This document shows, in pieces, positions 56,019-64,000 of a stretch of 64,000 nt of DNA. The stretch is from NCBI GenBank assembly GCA_037176885.1, contig JAWWNJ010000040.1:496001-560000 (forward strand). Direction: 5' to 3'. A model generated the notes under the pieces. That model was given only the letters and a program-made list of their open reading frames with translations, was not told where the DNA came from and did not search any database. Every line of letters begins with the position of its first letter. The first letter of the stretch is position 1. Origin of the DNA: Favolaschia claudopus (taxonomy: Eukaryota > Basidiomycota > Agaricomycetes > Agaricales > Mycenaceae). A program made the position numbers and the translations under genes.

Positions 56019-57374
56019 TGTCGGAAAAATGCCGGATTGCTTCGAACGGCTTCTAACCAATTAGGACCTTCGAGAACCTTAGGATGGCTTAGAACCGCTG
56101 GCAGTGTGGCTTATAATCCACCCTAAGCTAGCTCGAAGACCTTATAAGCCAAGCAGTGTCTTAAGGGGATTGGAGGTGTCAGGCCATCTGAACAAGTTAA
56201 TAAAAATGGGAAAACATCGGTAGACGCTCGCCCCCGTGTAAATTCATGAAAATTGGCCGCACAGAAAACCGCAAAAACGTTTGAAGTCCAAATGCCGAGA
56301 TGCCGAGTAATGACGTCAGCGCTCCACATCCGCAGCACACATATGCTGCGAACGCTGCTCGTCTCTCTTGTCTCCTCCCACCACCACCACGCCTCGACAA
56401 CGTCGCCGTCAGTACCTCCCCCTCACCGCTCAACGACCCGCATGCATCTCGTACCCGCCCGGCGCCGCTGCTGCCGCTGCCGGCCGTGCACACGACGTCA
56501 GCAACTCGAGTCCGTATGGCAAAGTTAGCGAGAACTTACGACGAAAGGTGCGTCGATCATAGAGCTTTTCACCCTGTCCCTAATGCCTTCCTCACTAGGC
56601 TTGGCCGCCGCGTTGCAGTCAAGCTGCAGTCGACGTCTGACTGCCCCGAATCCGCCGTCATTACCCCAACGCAACTCCCCCAGAATCCCCCTTCTGCACC
56701 TCCATACATTCATAAATCGTGCAATGCTACCCTTTAGGTGAGCTGTCGACTTGTCATATTCTGTTCACATTTTTGATCCACACGTCGTGCAGGCCATCGA
56801 ATGTTCAGACTAATCCCTTAGCGTGGATCACACGACAACGACGATGCGCCGGTATGTTTATCTGTTTTCGCCTTCGCTTTCGCCCTCCTCATCTCTACTT
56901 TTGCCAGCGTCAACCGTCGCAAGCCCAGTTATCTCAAGTGGTCTCAGGCGGGGCTGTTTCAATCCGGATTTTCTCGAGATCACTCGCCGCATGCTCGGTG
57001 TTCATCTCGTTGTGCTTCGCCCCCGCCGCGCTCGTCCGTGCGTCGCGGGAAGCAGCGCAGGTAGTTATACTGTACCACTATTTAGAATTGAAACAAAACT
57101 GTGTTCATCCCTCTTCATGTGTGATGTAGTACTGTCATAAATGCAGGATAACTACTGGATACCTATTGTGCAAGCCAGTGGATCCTAGCGGCTTCCAAGG
57201 TGCTGGAAGGCTCTAATCGCGTAATGGATTAGAGTGGCTTACAGGTCACCCGGGTGTCTTAGAGACCATCATGAAGTTTTAACTGTACATTATAAGAGAC
57301 CCCGAGGCTTGGGGCCTTCGAACGGCTTCAAACTACTTACAGACCGCTATAAGCAATCTGGGATTTTTCCGACA
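56019..57374. mobile_element. TIR element, TGTCGGAAAAAT ends, 1,356 bp
   Basis: Inverted ends TGTCGGAAAAATGCCGGATT at 56019 and the complement of TGTCGGAAAAATCCCAGATT at 57374, followed inward by CTTATAAG/GGCTT-rich subterminal repeats. Clear target duplication was not found. The interior is GC-rich and holds plus-strand frames (56300-56737, MPSNDVSAPHPQHTYAANAA; 56823-57140) that might be a captured gene fragment, but no domain is recognised. Confidence 0.6.
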
Positions 57375-57420
57375 AGAGCTACTGTGATTGATGCAAGTAA
57401 GAATGCGGGGCCGCCAGAAT

Positions 57421-57840
57421 TCAGTTTAGAATATTTAGGAATCCATTTTCCAACCTTGGTATTGGTTCAGTGTGGTGATAAATCCAAGACTGATATTCCG
57501 CCGTCTTTGGACACGCAAAATTCTCGCCTAGTCTTCCAGATAAAAACCCGCAGCAGATGAGCCGAAAATACTGTTGCTGAGAGAGTATCCGGTCGGTAGC
57601 TCTTGCACGCGCTCCTCGGCACGAAGTGACGCCGGTGCATTGGTGTTGTACGGCCGAAAGTAGAGACTTGGGGTGGGGCGGATAGCGGGCCGGAGAAAGG
57701 GAACCAGTTGGAAATGGGGCAGGCTTCTGGGGGGTCGCCTTCTTCCGGTGTTCCTCCTCGCTCCTCCGTTCATGCTTGCGAGCAAGGACTGTGTGTAGAG
57801 CGCGACGCGACGGTGGAAGTTGATTGACAGCATCAATCAT
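57421..57840 (-). CDS. Hypothetical reading frame overlapping a duplication
   Basis: A 139-codon minus-strand frame from an ATG at 57840 (MIDAVNQLPPSRRALHTVLA). It is basic and Pro/Ser-rich, with no domain. Its N-terminal third lies in the 340-bp duplicated segment, so the same start occurs again near 58180 but reads into different sequence. Weak candidate; it may simply be an open frame. Confidence 0.25.
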   Translation of the reverse strand: MIDAVNQLPPSRRALHTVLARKHERRSEEEHRKKATPQKPAPFPTGSLSPARYPPHPKSLLSAVQHQCTGVTSCRGARARATDRILSQQQYFRLICCGFLSGRLGENFACPKTAEYQSWIYHHTEPIPRLENGFLNILN

Positions 57841-58425
57841 GTGCAGTGTTCCACCTTAAGCCCTTATTAAGGGCTCCTCCGAAGGCTAAGCCCTTAAGAG
57901 GCTTAATAAGGCTTATTAAGGGTTCATATTAAGGGCATATTGAGGGGCCTTAGAATGAAAAATGAGGATTTTTCTAGGCATTTTCAGGTGCATTTTTTTG
58001 GGGAGTTCCAAGCCGTTTTTGCTTCTTACAGCTTGCTCCTGCTAATTTTGATGTTCATGGACAGTTGCAGCAGCCTATCAATTGCCGGTGTTCCTCCTCG
58101 CTCCTCCGTTCATGCTTGCGAGCAAGGACTGTGTGTAGAGCGCGACGCGACGGTGGAAGTTGATTGACAGCATCAATCATGTGCAGTGTTCCACCTTAAG
58201 CCCTTATTAAGGGCTCCTCCGAAGGCTAAGCCCTTAAGAGGCTTAATAAGGCTTATTAAGGGTTCATATTAAGGGCATATTGAGGGGCCTTAGAATGAAA
58301 AATGAGGATTTTTCTAGGCATTTTCAGGTGCATTTTTTTGGGGAGTTCCAAGCCGTTTTTGCTTCTTACAGCTTGCTCCTGCTAATTTTGATGTTCATGG
58401 ACAGTTGCAGCAGCCTATCAATTGC
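57745..58425. repeat. 340-bp direct tandem duplication
   Basis: The sequence from CCGGTGTTCCTCCTCG at 57745 to about 58084 repeats from 58085 to 58425 with no difference seen by eye. It contains AAGCCCTTATTAAGGGCT palindromes and TTAAGGG words. The two copies abut, as expected from slippage or unequal exchange. Confidence 0.85.
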
Positions 58426-58450
58426 TCCCTCCACAGCAATGCAGGTAGCC

Positions 58451-58976
58451 TAGGGTGCTGTTTATTATTTCGGTTAATAAACATTGTTTTAAACACCGGT
58501 TTATAAACCGGTTTTTAAATGCTCTGGCGAAAACCCCCGGTTTATAACTCGGTGTGGCTGTGTCCGGAGTGGGGGAATGGTACATCCTACCTGCATTGTA
58601 AGAGGGTAAATTTCGGTTCAAGAAAGAGGTAAAATGGCCCAGAATCTATTTGACTTGCTGAGGCTCGCAAGCCGTAGACAAGCCGTCGATCCGAGCCTCC
58701 GGCATGGCAATCACCGTGTGGTAATGACTTGGAATCAATTGGCTCCGTGGTTAACTCGCATCTGGGGAAGTGAAAGGGACTGCGAAGCAACTATTTCGGT
58801 GTGGATAAGGAGGTGGAAGGGGCCAGGGGCGAAAATTTGGTTTTTACGCTGCAAAAAATCCGTACTTCAGGCAAATTTGGGGGCCCTGTTTTCAAACCGG
58901 TTTATAAACACACAGTTGCCAGACGAAAATTAAAAAAGCGTTTATAATGGCTCTGGGAATTATAAACAGCACCCTA
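58451..58976. mobile_element. hAT-type MITE (TAGGG ends), 526 bp
   Basis: The 8-bp duplication AGGTAGCC lies at 58443-58450 and 58977-58984. Ends are TAGGGTGCTGTTTAT and its complement. Subterminal regions contain repeated ACCGGTTTATAA/TTATAAACCGGT words. It is non-coding. The 8-bp duplication and TAGGG start fit hAT. Confidence 0.8.
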
Positions 58977-58984
58977 AGGTAGCC

Positions 58985-59624
58985 GAGAAGTTGACTGGGC
59001 TCATGTTCCGATGTGCTTCGGGACCACTGCCCGGAGCACCAACTTTCAATGCCGTTTGATCCTTGTGATAACGCTGCCAGGCATCCCACGGCTGCCGGGC
59101 TTGCAGAGGCTAGCCGAGGACGTGACGTAATCTAACCTAAGGCTTAATTAAGGGTTAAGATGGATCTAGCTTCATGTTAAGCCTTAGCATTAACTTGAAA
59201 TTAAGGCTTAATTCATTTTAAGCCTTAACCCTTTGTTAAGTGACGGTATAATAATAACTGTTAACCCTTAAGGAGAACACTGATCATGTGAACTCGGAAG
59301 CGTTGGGATCAAGTCGGATCACACAAGTATGCCTTTTTCGGACATACTCCTCCAGACATGATTAATGAGCCGGGAACCCCGGGTGATGGCAAATCGGTGG
59401 CCCGACCGATTAAAGCCGATGGCCCCCGGCTAGTAGAACCCTGGGCAATCTGAGGCTATTTCCGGCGAAACGTTTTAACAGAGATGGCACTCTTCAAAAT
59501 GAGCGATTTCCAATTTGTCGTGATGATTTTTTGATGGGACATCAGATGTGCAGAACCATACATTGTCACCCCCACACACGCTCTTTATTTTGCTTGACTT
59601 CATTTTATATCCAGTACTATTTAA
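58985..59624. other. No gene; TTAAGCCTTAA-type repeats
   Basis: 59130-59260 carries many TAAGGCTTAA, TTAAGGGTTAA and complementary words, like a subterminal region of a TIR element whose ends could not be placed. 59310-59620 shows nothing recognisable and lies downstream of the truncated transposase. Confidence 0.35.
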
Positions 59625-60909
59625 TCATCCGTCCCACGCAGTCGAATCGTGAGTGCTGCCTGTGAAGCCATACCCAAAATCGATGATACGAAGGTTGGGG
59701 AGCGAAATCACCTGTCCGAGCCATCAGCGACAAGGTTGGCAACGTCGAAGGTTGGCAACGTCGAGATAGTAGTGCTTACCTGTATATTGAGTATATAATT
59801 GCATTTCCTGTCAAAGTAACTTTCTCCGAACCAAAATGGGCGATCAAAGAGCGGGACGAGAGTCCCATCGACAAGACACCAGCCATCGCGCTACGCCTTG
59901 CACGAGTGTTTCTCAACCCAGTCCTTCGCCTGTTCCTTCTCAGCCTCGGTCGGCATGCGCACTGCCTCCGCCATAAAATCCTTTCGCAGTATTGCCGTCA
60001 TCACACGGCGTGTCGCTAGTGTCACCGTACCCTTCCCCACACCTGCCCAATTCGCGACTTTCTGCAACCCCGCAGCATTTCCTGAGTGCCCAAAGCGGAA
60101 GAGGGTGATGGCGAGCTGATCTTCGATGGGCATCTGGACGTTACGGGAGTCGTTGGTAAAGATGTCATCGTCCGAGATGCGAGTGACGAGTTTGTCGAAT
60201 GTGGAGGGAGAAACACGAAGTTCCTGGCGGAAAAGATCTGCGCGGGAGGTTTTCATCTCCCCAAGAACATGCCGCATGAAGGCCGGCCCACGGGGAAAGC
60301 CGTCGCGGGGCATCTCATAGCGCTCGGCGTGCATCTCTTCCAGCGTCTGGCGGACCCAACGGAGGGGGTTGTTGCTGTGCGCGGTGTTTACGGGGTCGTC
60401 TGTAGGGATGTCGTCCCAGTCCCACATAGCCAAGCTGTCGCTTTCCCTGCTGAAGAACTGGACGACTCAGACGAGTCGGTGCTGCTGACATCGTCATCCA
60501 ATTCCAGATCTGTTGCATCCAGCGGAAGGAGCTCCGGCATCTGTTCATCCTCATTGCTCTCGGAGTCCGAAGAAGACTGCGAGGAGGACTCCGAAGCCTC
60601 CCAGTCCGAGTCAAAGAGCGCCGACCAGTCCTCGCTGGAATCTGAGCTGTCGCTGTCCGTGTCGAAGGAACCGAGGGAGGCATCAGAGGACTCAGAAGAG
60701 CTGGGAAGATCGAGTTCCGAGGGTAGGGACAAAGGAGAGGCAGGCAGAAAGAGCTGCTCTTGCTCTTCTATGGTAAATCCTGCCCGCCGAAAAGTTTTCT
60801 GTAGTTTATTTCTGCAGCGAATGCGGGCCTTGAGGCGGCGGGTGTGATGCACTAGATAGGCTCGGAGAAGGCGGCGGGTGCGCGCCTGGCGCGGCGACAG
60901 TCGAGCCAT
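59625..60909 (-). pseudogene. PIF/Harbinger-type DDE transposase, truncated
   Basis: Starts at an ATG at 60909 (MARLSPRQARTRRLLRAYLV), followed by an acidic Ser/Asp/Glu tract. Near 60430 the frame changes to MWDWDDIPTDDPVNT and continues LRVSPSTFDKLVTRISDDDI, ITLFRFGHSGNAAGLQKVAN and WAGVGKGTVTLATRRV (helix-turn-helix-like). A TAG at about 59891 replaces an expected Trp; coding sense continues VDGTLVPLFDRPFWFGESYF with the first catalytic Asp. A 68-nt intron (59712-59779) joins to VISLPNLRIIDFGYGFTGST and HDSTAWDG (second Asp region), then stop at 59625. The final catalytic Glu region is missing. These are basidiomycete-type DDE_Tnp_4 motifs. Confidence 0.8.
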
Positions 60910-61084
60910 GGAGCTTGAGGTCTTGTCGACGTCGTGGGGTGTGTGCACAGAGCAAAGGTGATGGGATCAAAGAAATAATGCGGAAATGACTGGATTATTT
61001 TGGACTTGAATACAGAGTAAAAGAGATAGCTATGAGCAGAATCGACGACAGAATCGACGGAGAATCGAGAGTTGTGTCGGAGCG

Positions 61085-61186
61085 GTCAGAGTGACATCTC
61101 GATTCTGCGTCGATTCTGGACCCAGAATCGGATCAGAATCGTTCTCAGAATCGGCCGAGAATCGACGCAGAATCGGCCACTCTGAC
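61085..61186. repeat. Short palindromic repeat (AGAATCGAC words)
   Basis: The ends GTCAGAGTG and CACTCTGAC bound about 100 bp whose halves are complementary (TCGATTCTGCGTCGATTCT against AGAATCGACGCAGAATCG). Similar AGAATCGACG words continue on the left at 61035-61070. It abuts the MITE at 61193. It may be a miniature TIR element. Confidence 0.45.
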
Positions 61187-61192
61187 TTCCCC

Positions 61193-61619
61193 TATGGTGC
61201 GCGTCACTTAGTCACCGCTTCTCTTGCATTACTGCCAAATCGGCCGGAGGCCGAAATTTTTTCAAATACCCTATCTGAGCGTGGATTTTGACACAATTTG
61301 GGTGCTTTTCAAGCGGACTTTTGACATACCTAGAGCCTAATCTGGGGTGTATAAAACAGTACCATAGATACTGGGCTTCGGACCACACAATGTTGAGCCT
61401 TGTGGAGGCAACAAATGCCGGAACTGGCCTGTACTGCCAAATTGGGTGGGGTGAAAAGTTATAAGTCCTTCGAATATTTAAATTTGGGAAATCCGTCTTG
61501 TGAAGTTGTTCCTCTGTTGAAAAGGAGTCGATTGGCAAGAGGAATTAAAAATGGGATAAAAACTGCGGCCACAGATGGTCTTGTCATCGAGAGGTGGTGA
61601 CTAAGTGACGCGCACCATA
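61193..61619 (+). mobile_element. Tc1/mariner-type MITE, 427 bp, copy 3
   Basis: TA-flanked (61193-61194 and 61618-61619) with TGGTGCGCGTCACTTAGTCA ends; same orientation and length as 27985-28411, with scattered substitutions and one small internal gap each way. It is the most diverged of the three. Confidence 0.85.
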
Positions 61620-62039
61620 ATAACCTCAGTCTCCCGCAGTAGGTGGGATGGACCCGGCCTTATACGGGTTGCGCAAGAGATTCAATGACCACTCACAACT
61701 CTGATAGTCTACCGCTTCCCGATTCACGCATCTGCCATTTCACCAGCCTTCGACGACCCCGTCGTTGTCGCCGTACGAAGAACTCGGCCTCAGCCCATAA
61801 GATTCTCAGGGGTCCATAGCTACATACTCAATTATAATAATGAGGCAAAGATCTTGGAATCAGTCCCAACTTTGACCACCCCACACCCACGATGATTCGC
61901 AACACGCGCTTCAAAGCCGATTCGCCACATCAAAACGTGGCTGCGATTCGAATCGCGATTCAAATCGTTGAAGCGGCTCTCGAGGCGCTTCAACGATTCA
62001 ACGCGATTCATCCTTGACCTATATTCCAATCCTGCCCAA
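61620..62039. other. No gene; short CGCTTCAACGAT palindrome
   Basis: 61945-62005 contains ATCGTTGAAGCG and CGCTTCAACGAT facing each other around CTCTCGAG, plus GATTCGAATCGCGATTC words. Otherwise unremarkable; probably upstream region of the next gene. Confidence 0.35.
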
Positions 62040-63381
62040 AGTCAGCGCTCTTTCGGCTACCGCTTTTCAGGACGAAAGCGTGCAGAATTGGATGAGGACA
62101 ACTTTCGTTGAAGAGCTCACACTCCTGCATGCGCAGGCAGGCGACCCCGCCGACCTCCTCTTAGTACAAAATGCCGTGTTACGCAAAGCGCTCGAGGATC
62201 TATTCAAGATTTGCTCCGCCAGCGATTCGAAGCTAGCAACACTGACCGCCATGCTCGAACGCCGCACCGCTGCTCTCTCGCCGGCACAAGATTTTTCGAC
62301 TAGCTCTTATCAGTGATCACCGTAACGGTGAGTATCTCCTTGAAGTCGTGTGAAGATCACCAATCAGAAAATTATACAGCGCTCGCTTTCTCGTCTTCTC
62401 CGTCAACCCCTCCCCGGGCATCTGCCAGCGCTACTCACTCCTCGCCGATCACCGTCCTCTTTGATAGTGAGATGCGCGAAACCGGGACATATGAGGCCAC
62501 CGGCGATGATGGCTCAACCGACCGACGCGCATTTGTAAACAACAGTCCCCAGTCTCCCGACGACATGCGGGTTCCAACACAGGTTGATCTTGTTCTTCCT
62601 CCCACCGAAGCGTTCTTCAAGCCAGGTTTGCTCATTGCTGCGGTATTCATATCTTTGATAGGCGGCCCACGAGGCGTAGTCCCCCCGCTATTCGGACAGA
62701 AGTCAGCTCGGTGGCCAGACGTCTTTGCTCTCGTACAACAGCCAAAACTTTGTTGGGAGGTGTGGGGCCCGAAGTCAATCGACCGCTACAGGGATGTTAA
62801 CGAGATCTGGACCTCGTGGATCGATGGTGATGCTGTCTTCAACGCGGCGGGTACCCAAAAGGGGAAGAAGCCTCCGCTCAAATTTGTGGAGCAATACCTT
62901 CATAATCGGTGGCGAACTTCAGACGACCAGAAGGTGCTGTTTTGTTTTATGTATCTGCTGTGTCACTTATTTTGCTCTGCAGGCGAGGACGAACAACGCG
63001 CAGCATTGGAGTAGGTACCGCGAGATACCGGAATGGATTGAGCGCGAGGCGAATCGTCGAGGAGTTGCGCCTTCAATCATTGTCACTGAGCTGGAGGGTA
63101 TGAGGGTGGTGAATGATGTGATGAATTGGTTGCGGAAAGAGATTGAGGTTCTTCGTAAGGCGGCCGCAAAGACAGCGTCAAATCAGGTGCGTAACTCAAT
63201 AGTCGAACCAAGTTGCTGCTGCTTAGCAGCTATCAACTGTAGGTTGATGCAGCGACGCCTTCATCTGCGTCGAGTCCCGACCCTGAACCTACGACGCTAG
63301 GGCAGCCGTTTGAAGAGGACACGAGTAAGCGAAAGCGCGCCGCACCGGTGAATGCGCGCCGAACAAAGAAAGCGAAGCGTT
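62040..63381 (+). CDS. Basidiomycete hypothetical protein, multi-exon
   Basis: Coding-like blocks on the plus strand: about 62040-62314 (QNWMRTTFVEELTLLHAQAG, then helical AVLRKALEDLFKICSASDSK), 62370-62930 (ETGTYEATGDDGSTDRRAFV, then WPDVFALVQQPKLCWEVWGP and KKPPLKFVEQYLHNRWRTSD), and 62982-63188 (YREIPEWIEREANRRGVAPS). A last exon from about 63243 ends in a basic tail, KRKRAAPVNARRTKKAKR, at 63381, a likely nuclear localisation signal. The KPPL+FVEQ..WR..REIPEWI pattern is known to me from unannotated Agaricomycete proteins; function unknown. Splice sites of the first two blocks are uncertain because a TGA at 62314 follows the first block. Confidence 0.5.
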
Positions 63382-63552
63382 AGGCTATAATTCTACGGTA
63401 TTTCCTGGACTATATGGTTTTGTATTACACTCGACTCTCTCCCCCAACCCGAATGTGTCTGAGACAGCAAACCGGTACAAAAGCTTCACAATGTAAAACA
63501 GGAGGCCAGTCTTCTTTCTTTCTTCTACAATCACCACTACTTCAACGGTCCA

Positions 63553-64000
63553 ATGGGTTCTCCGAAGATGTGGGAGGTGGGTTGTTGTATGTCTTGGAGA
63601 GCATTACTATAAGTCCTTCATCCACTCAGATTCTCGAAGGCGGTCCGCAACACCGCTCATTGCTCAACCTCGCAACAAAGGAAGACTTTCAGTCAAACAA
63701 TCGTCACCTTCGTACATTTATCCTTGGTGTTGATATCAGGTTAAGGATCTATTCATAGCCCGGAACTACCGACGCTCATTTCTAATCAAGGCAATCGAAG
63801 CCGTGCTGCGGAAAGCTGGCGTACTACGTCCTGGCCGTGCTGGACAAAAATTGATCCTTGAAAAATTGTTTTATCAACTTGGCAATTTCTCGCTTGCCTC
63901 TCTTACCCTTGTTGCCGTTCTTGATGGTCCAGGTCGCCCCTCCGAGAAACGAGGTATCAAGGTCATCCCTCGGTCCATGTGGTTCACCGAACCTGTAAAG
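63553..64000 (+). CDS. XPG/GEN1-like nuclease, 5' end, runs off window
   Basis: A short first exon (63553-63576, MGSPKMWE) has a GTGGGT donor; a 53-nt intron leads to 63630-63739, ILEGGPQHRSLLNLATKEDF then RHLRTFILGVDIR. After a second intron starting at 63740 the frame reads AIEAVLRKAGVLRPGRAGQK and LVAVLDGPGRPSEKRGIKV to the window edge. This matches the N-terminal part of XPG/Rad2-family structure-specific nucleases (GxPxLWxxL start, GVD metal ligand, DGPGRP). Basidiomycete relatives with an H/QRSLLNLATxEGF stretch are GEN1-like. The acceptor of intron 2 could not be fixed, so a disruption is possible. Confidence 0.6.

Noticed and set aside
60086..60847. 253-codon plus-strand frame rich in Ser and Glu
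   Set aside because: It is the antisense of the Harbinger transposase and its acidic linker; the minus strand carries recognisable motifs.

Overview
The window looks like a repeat-rich stretch of a basidiomycete (Agaricomycete-type) nuclear genome. Pointers are introns of about 45-70 nt with GT..AG ends (one GC..AG), gene families known mainly from mushroom-forming fungi (exonuclease proteins with a DUF6729-like N-terminus, a degenerate kinase family with an HRDPHASN motif, PIF/Harbinger transposases, XPG/GEN1-like nucleases), and LTR, LINE, hAT, Tc1/mariner, Mutator-like and foldback elements. Very little is ordinary single-copy gene space. All family assignments are by eye and from memory of the families.

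Layout. 0.3-1.8 kb: a short hypothetical gene and a TIR element with a 7-bp target duplication. 2.2-12.4 kb (minus strand): one long DUF6729-like/3'-5' exonuclease gene, split by a gag-only LTR retrotransposon (5189-10034, identical 202-bp LTRs, duplication AAATC) that is itself split inside gag by a hAT-derived element. 13-20 kb: Tc1/mariner-type MITEs and a poorly resolved minus-strand gene with a Helitron-like segment. 20.3-24.65 kb: four head-to-tail, almost identical copies of a 1,079-bp TIR element inside a single 8-bp target duplication. 24.9-30 kb: a series of MITEs. 31-36.4 kb: a GATA-type zinc-finger gene, a LINE gag fragment and a 742-bp foldback element.

37-45.86 kb (plus strand): an old LINE with endonuclease, reverse transcriptase, a degenerate RNase H-like stretch, a zinc-binding region and a 32-nt poly(A) tail. 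Three DNA transposons interrupt it, and removing each one brings the flanking coding sequence back into one frame. 46.2-48.6 kb: a hAT MITE immediately upstream of a four-exon kinase-like gene, then a hypothetical helical protein gene. 50-55 kb: a Mutator-like MITE, a two-exon hypothetical gene, a truncated copy and a solo LTR of the same gag-only LTR family. 56-61.6 kb: further TIR elements, a 340-bp tandem duplication and a Harbinger transposase pseudogene. 62-64 kb: a multi-exon basidiomycete hypothetical gene and the start of an XPG/GEN1-like nuclease gene running off the right edge.

The genes do not form an operon or pathway. The common theme is repeated nested transposition, mostly of short non-autonomous elements, into older elements. 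The most unusual structures are the four-copy array inside one target duplication, the three-level nest in the exonuclease gene, and premature stops in three unrelated genes that all fit C-to-T or G-to-A transitions.
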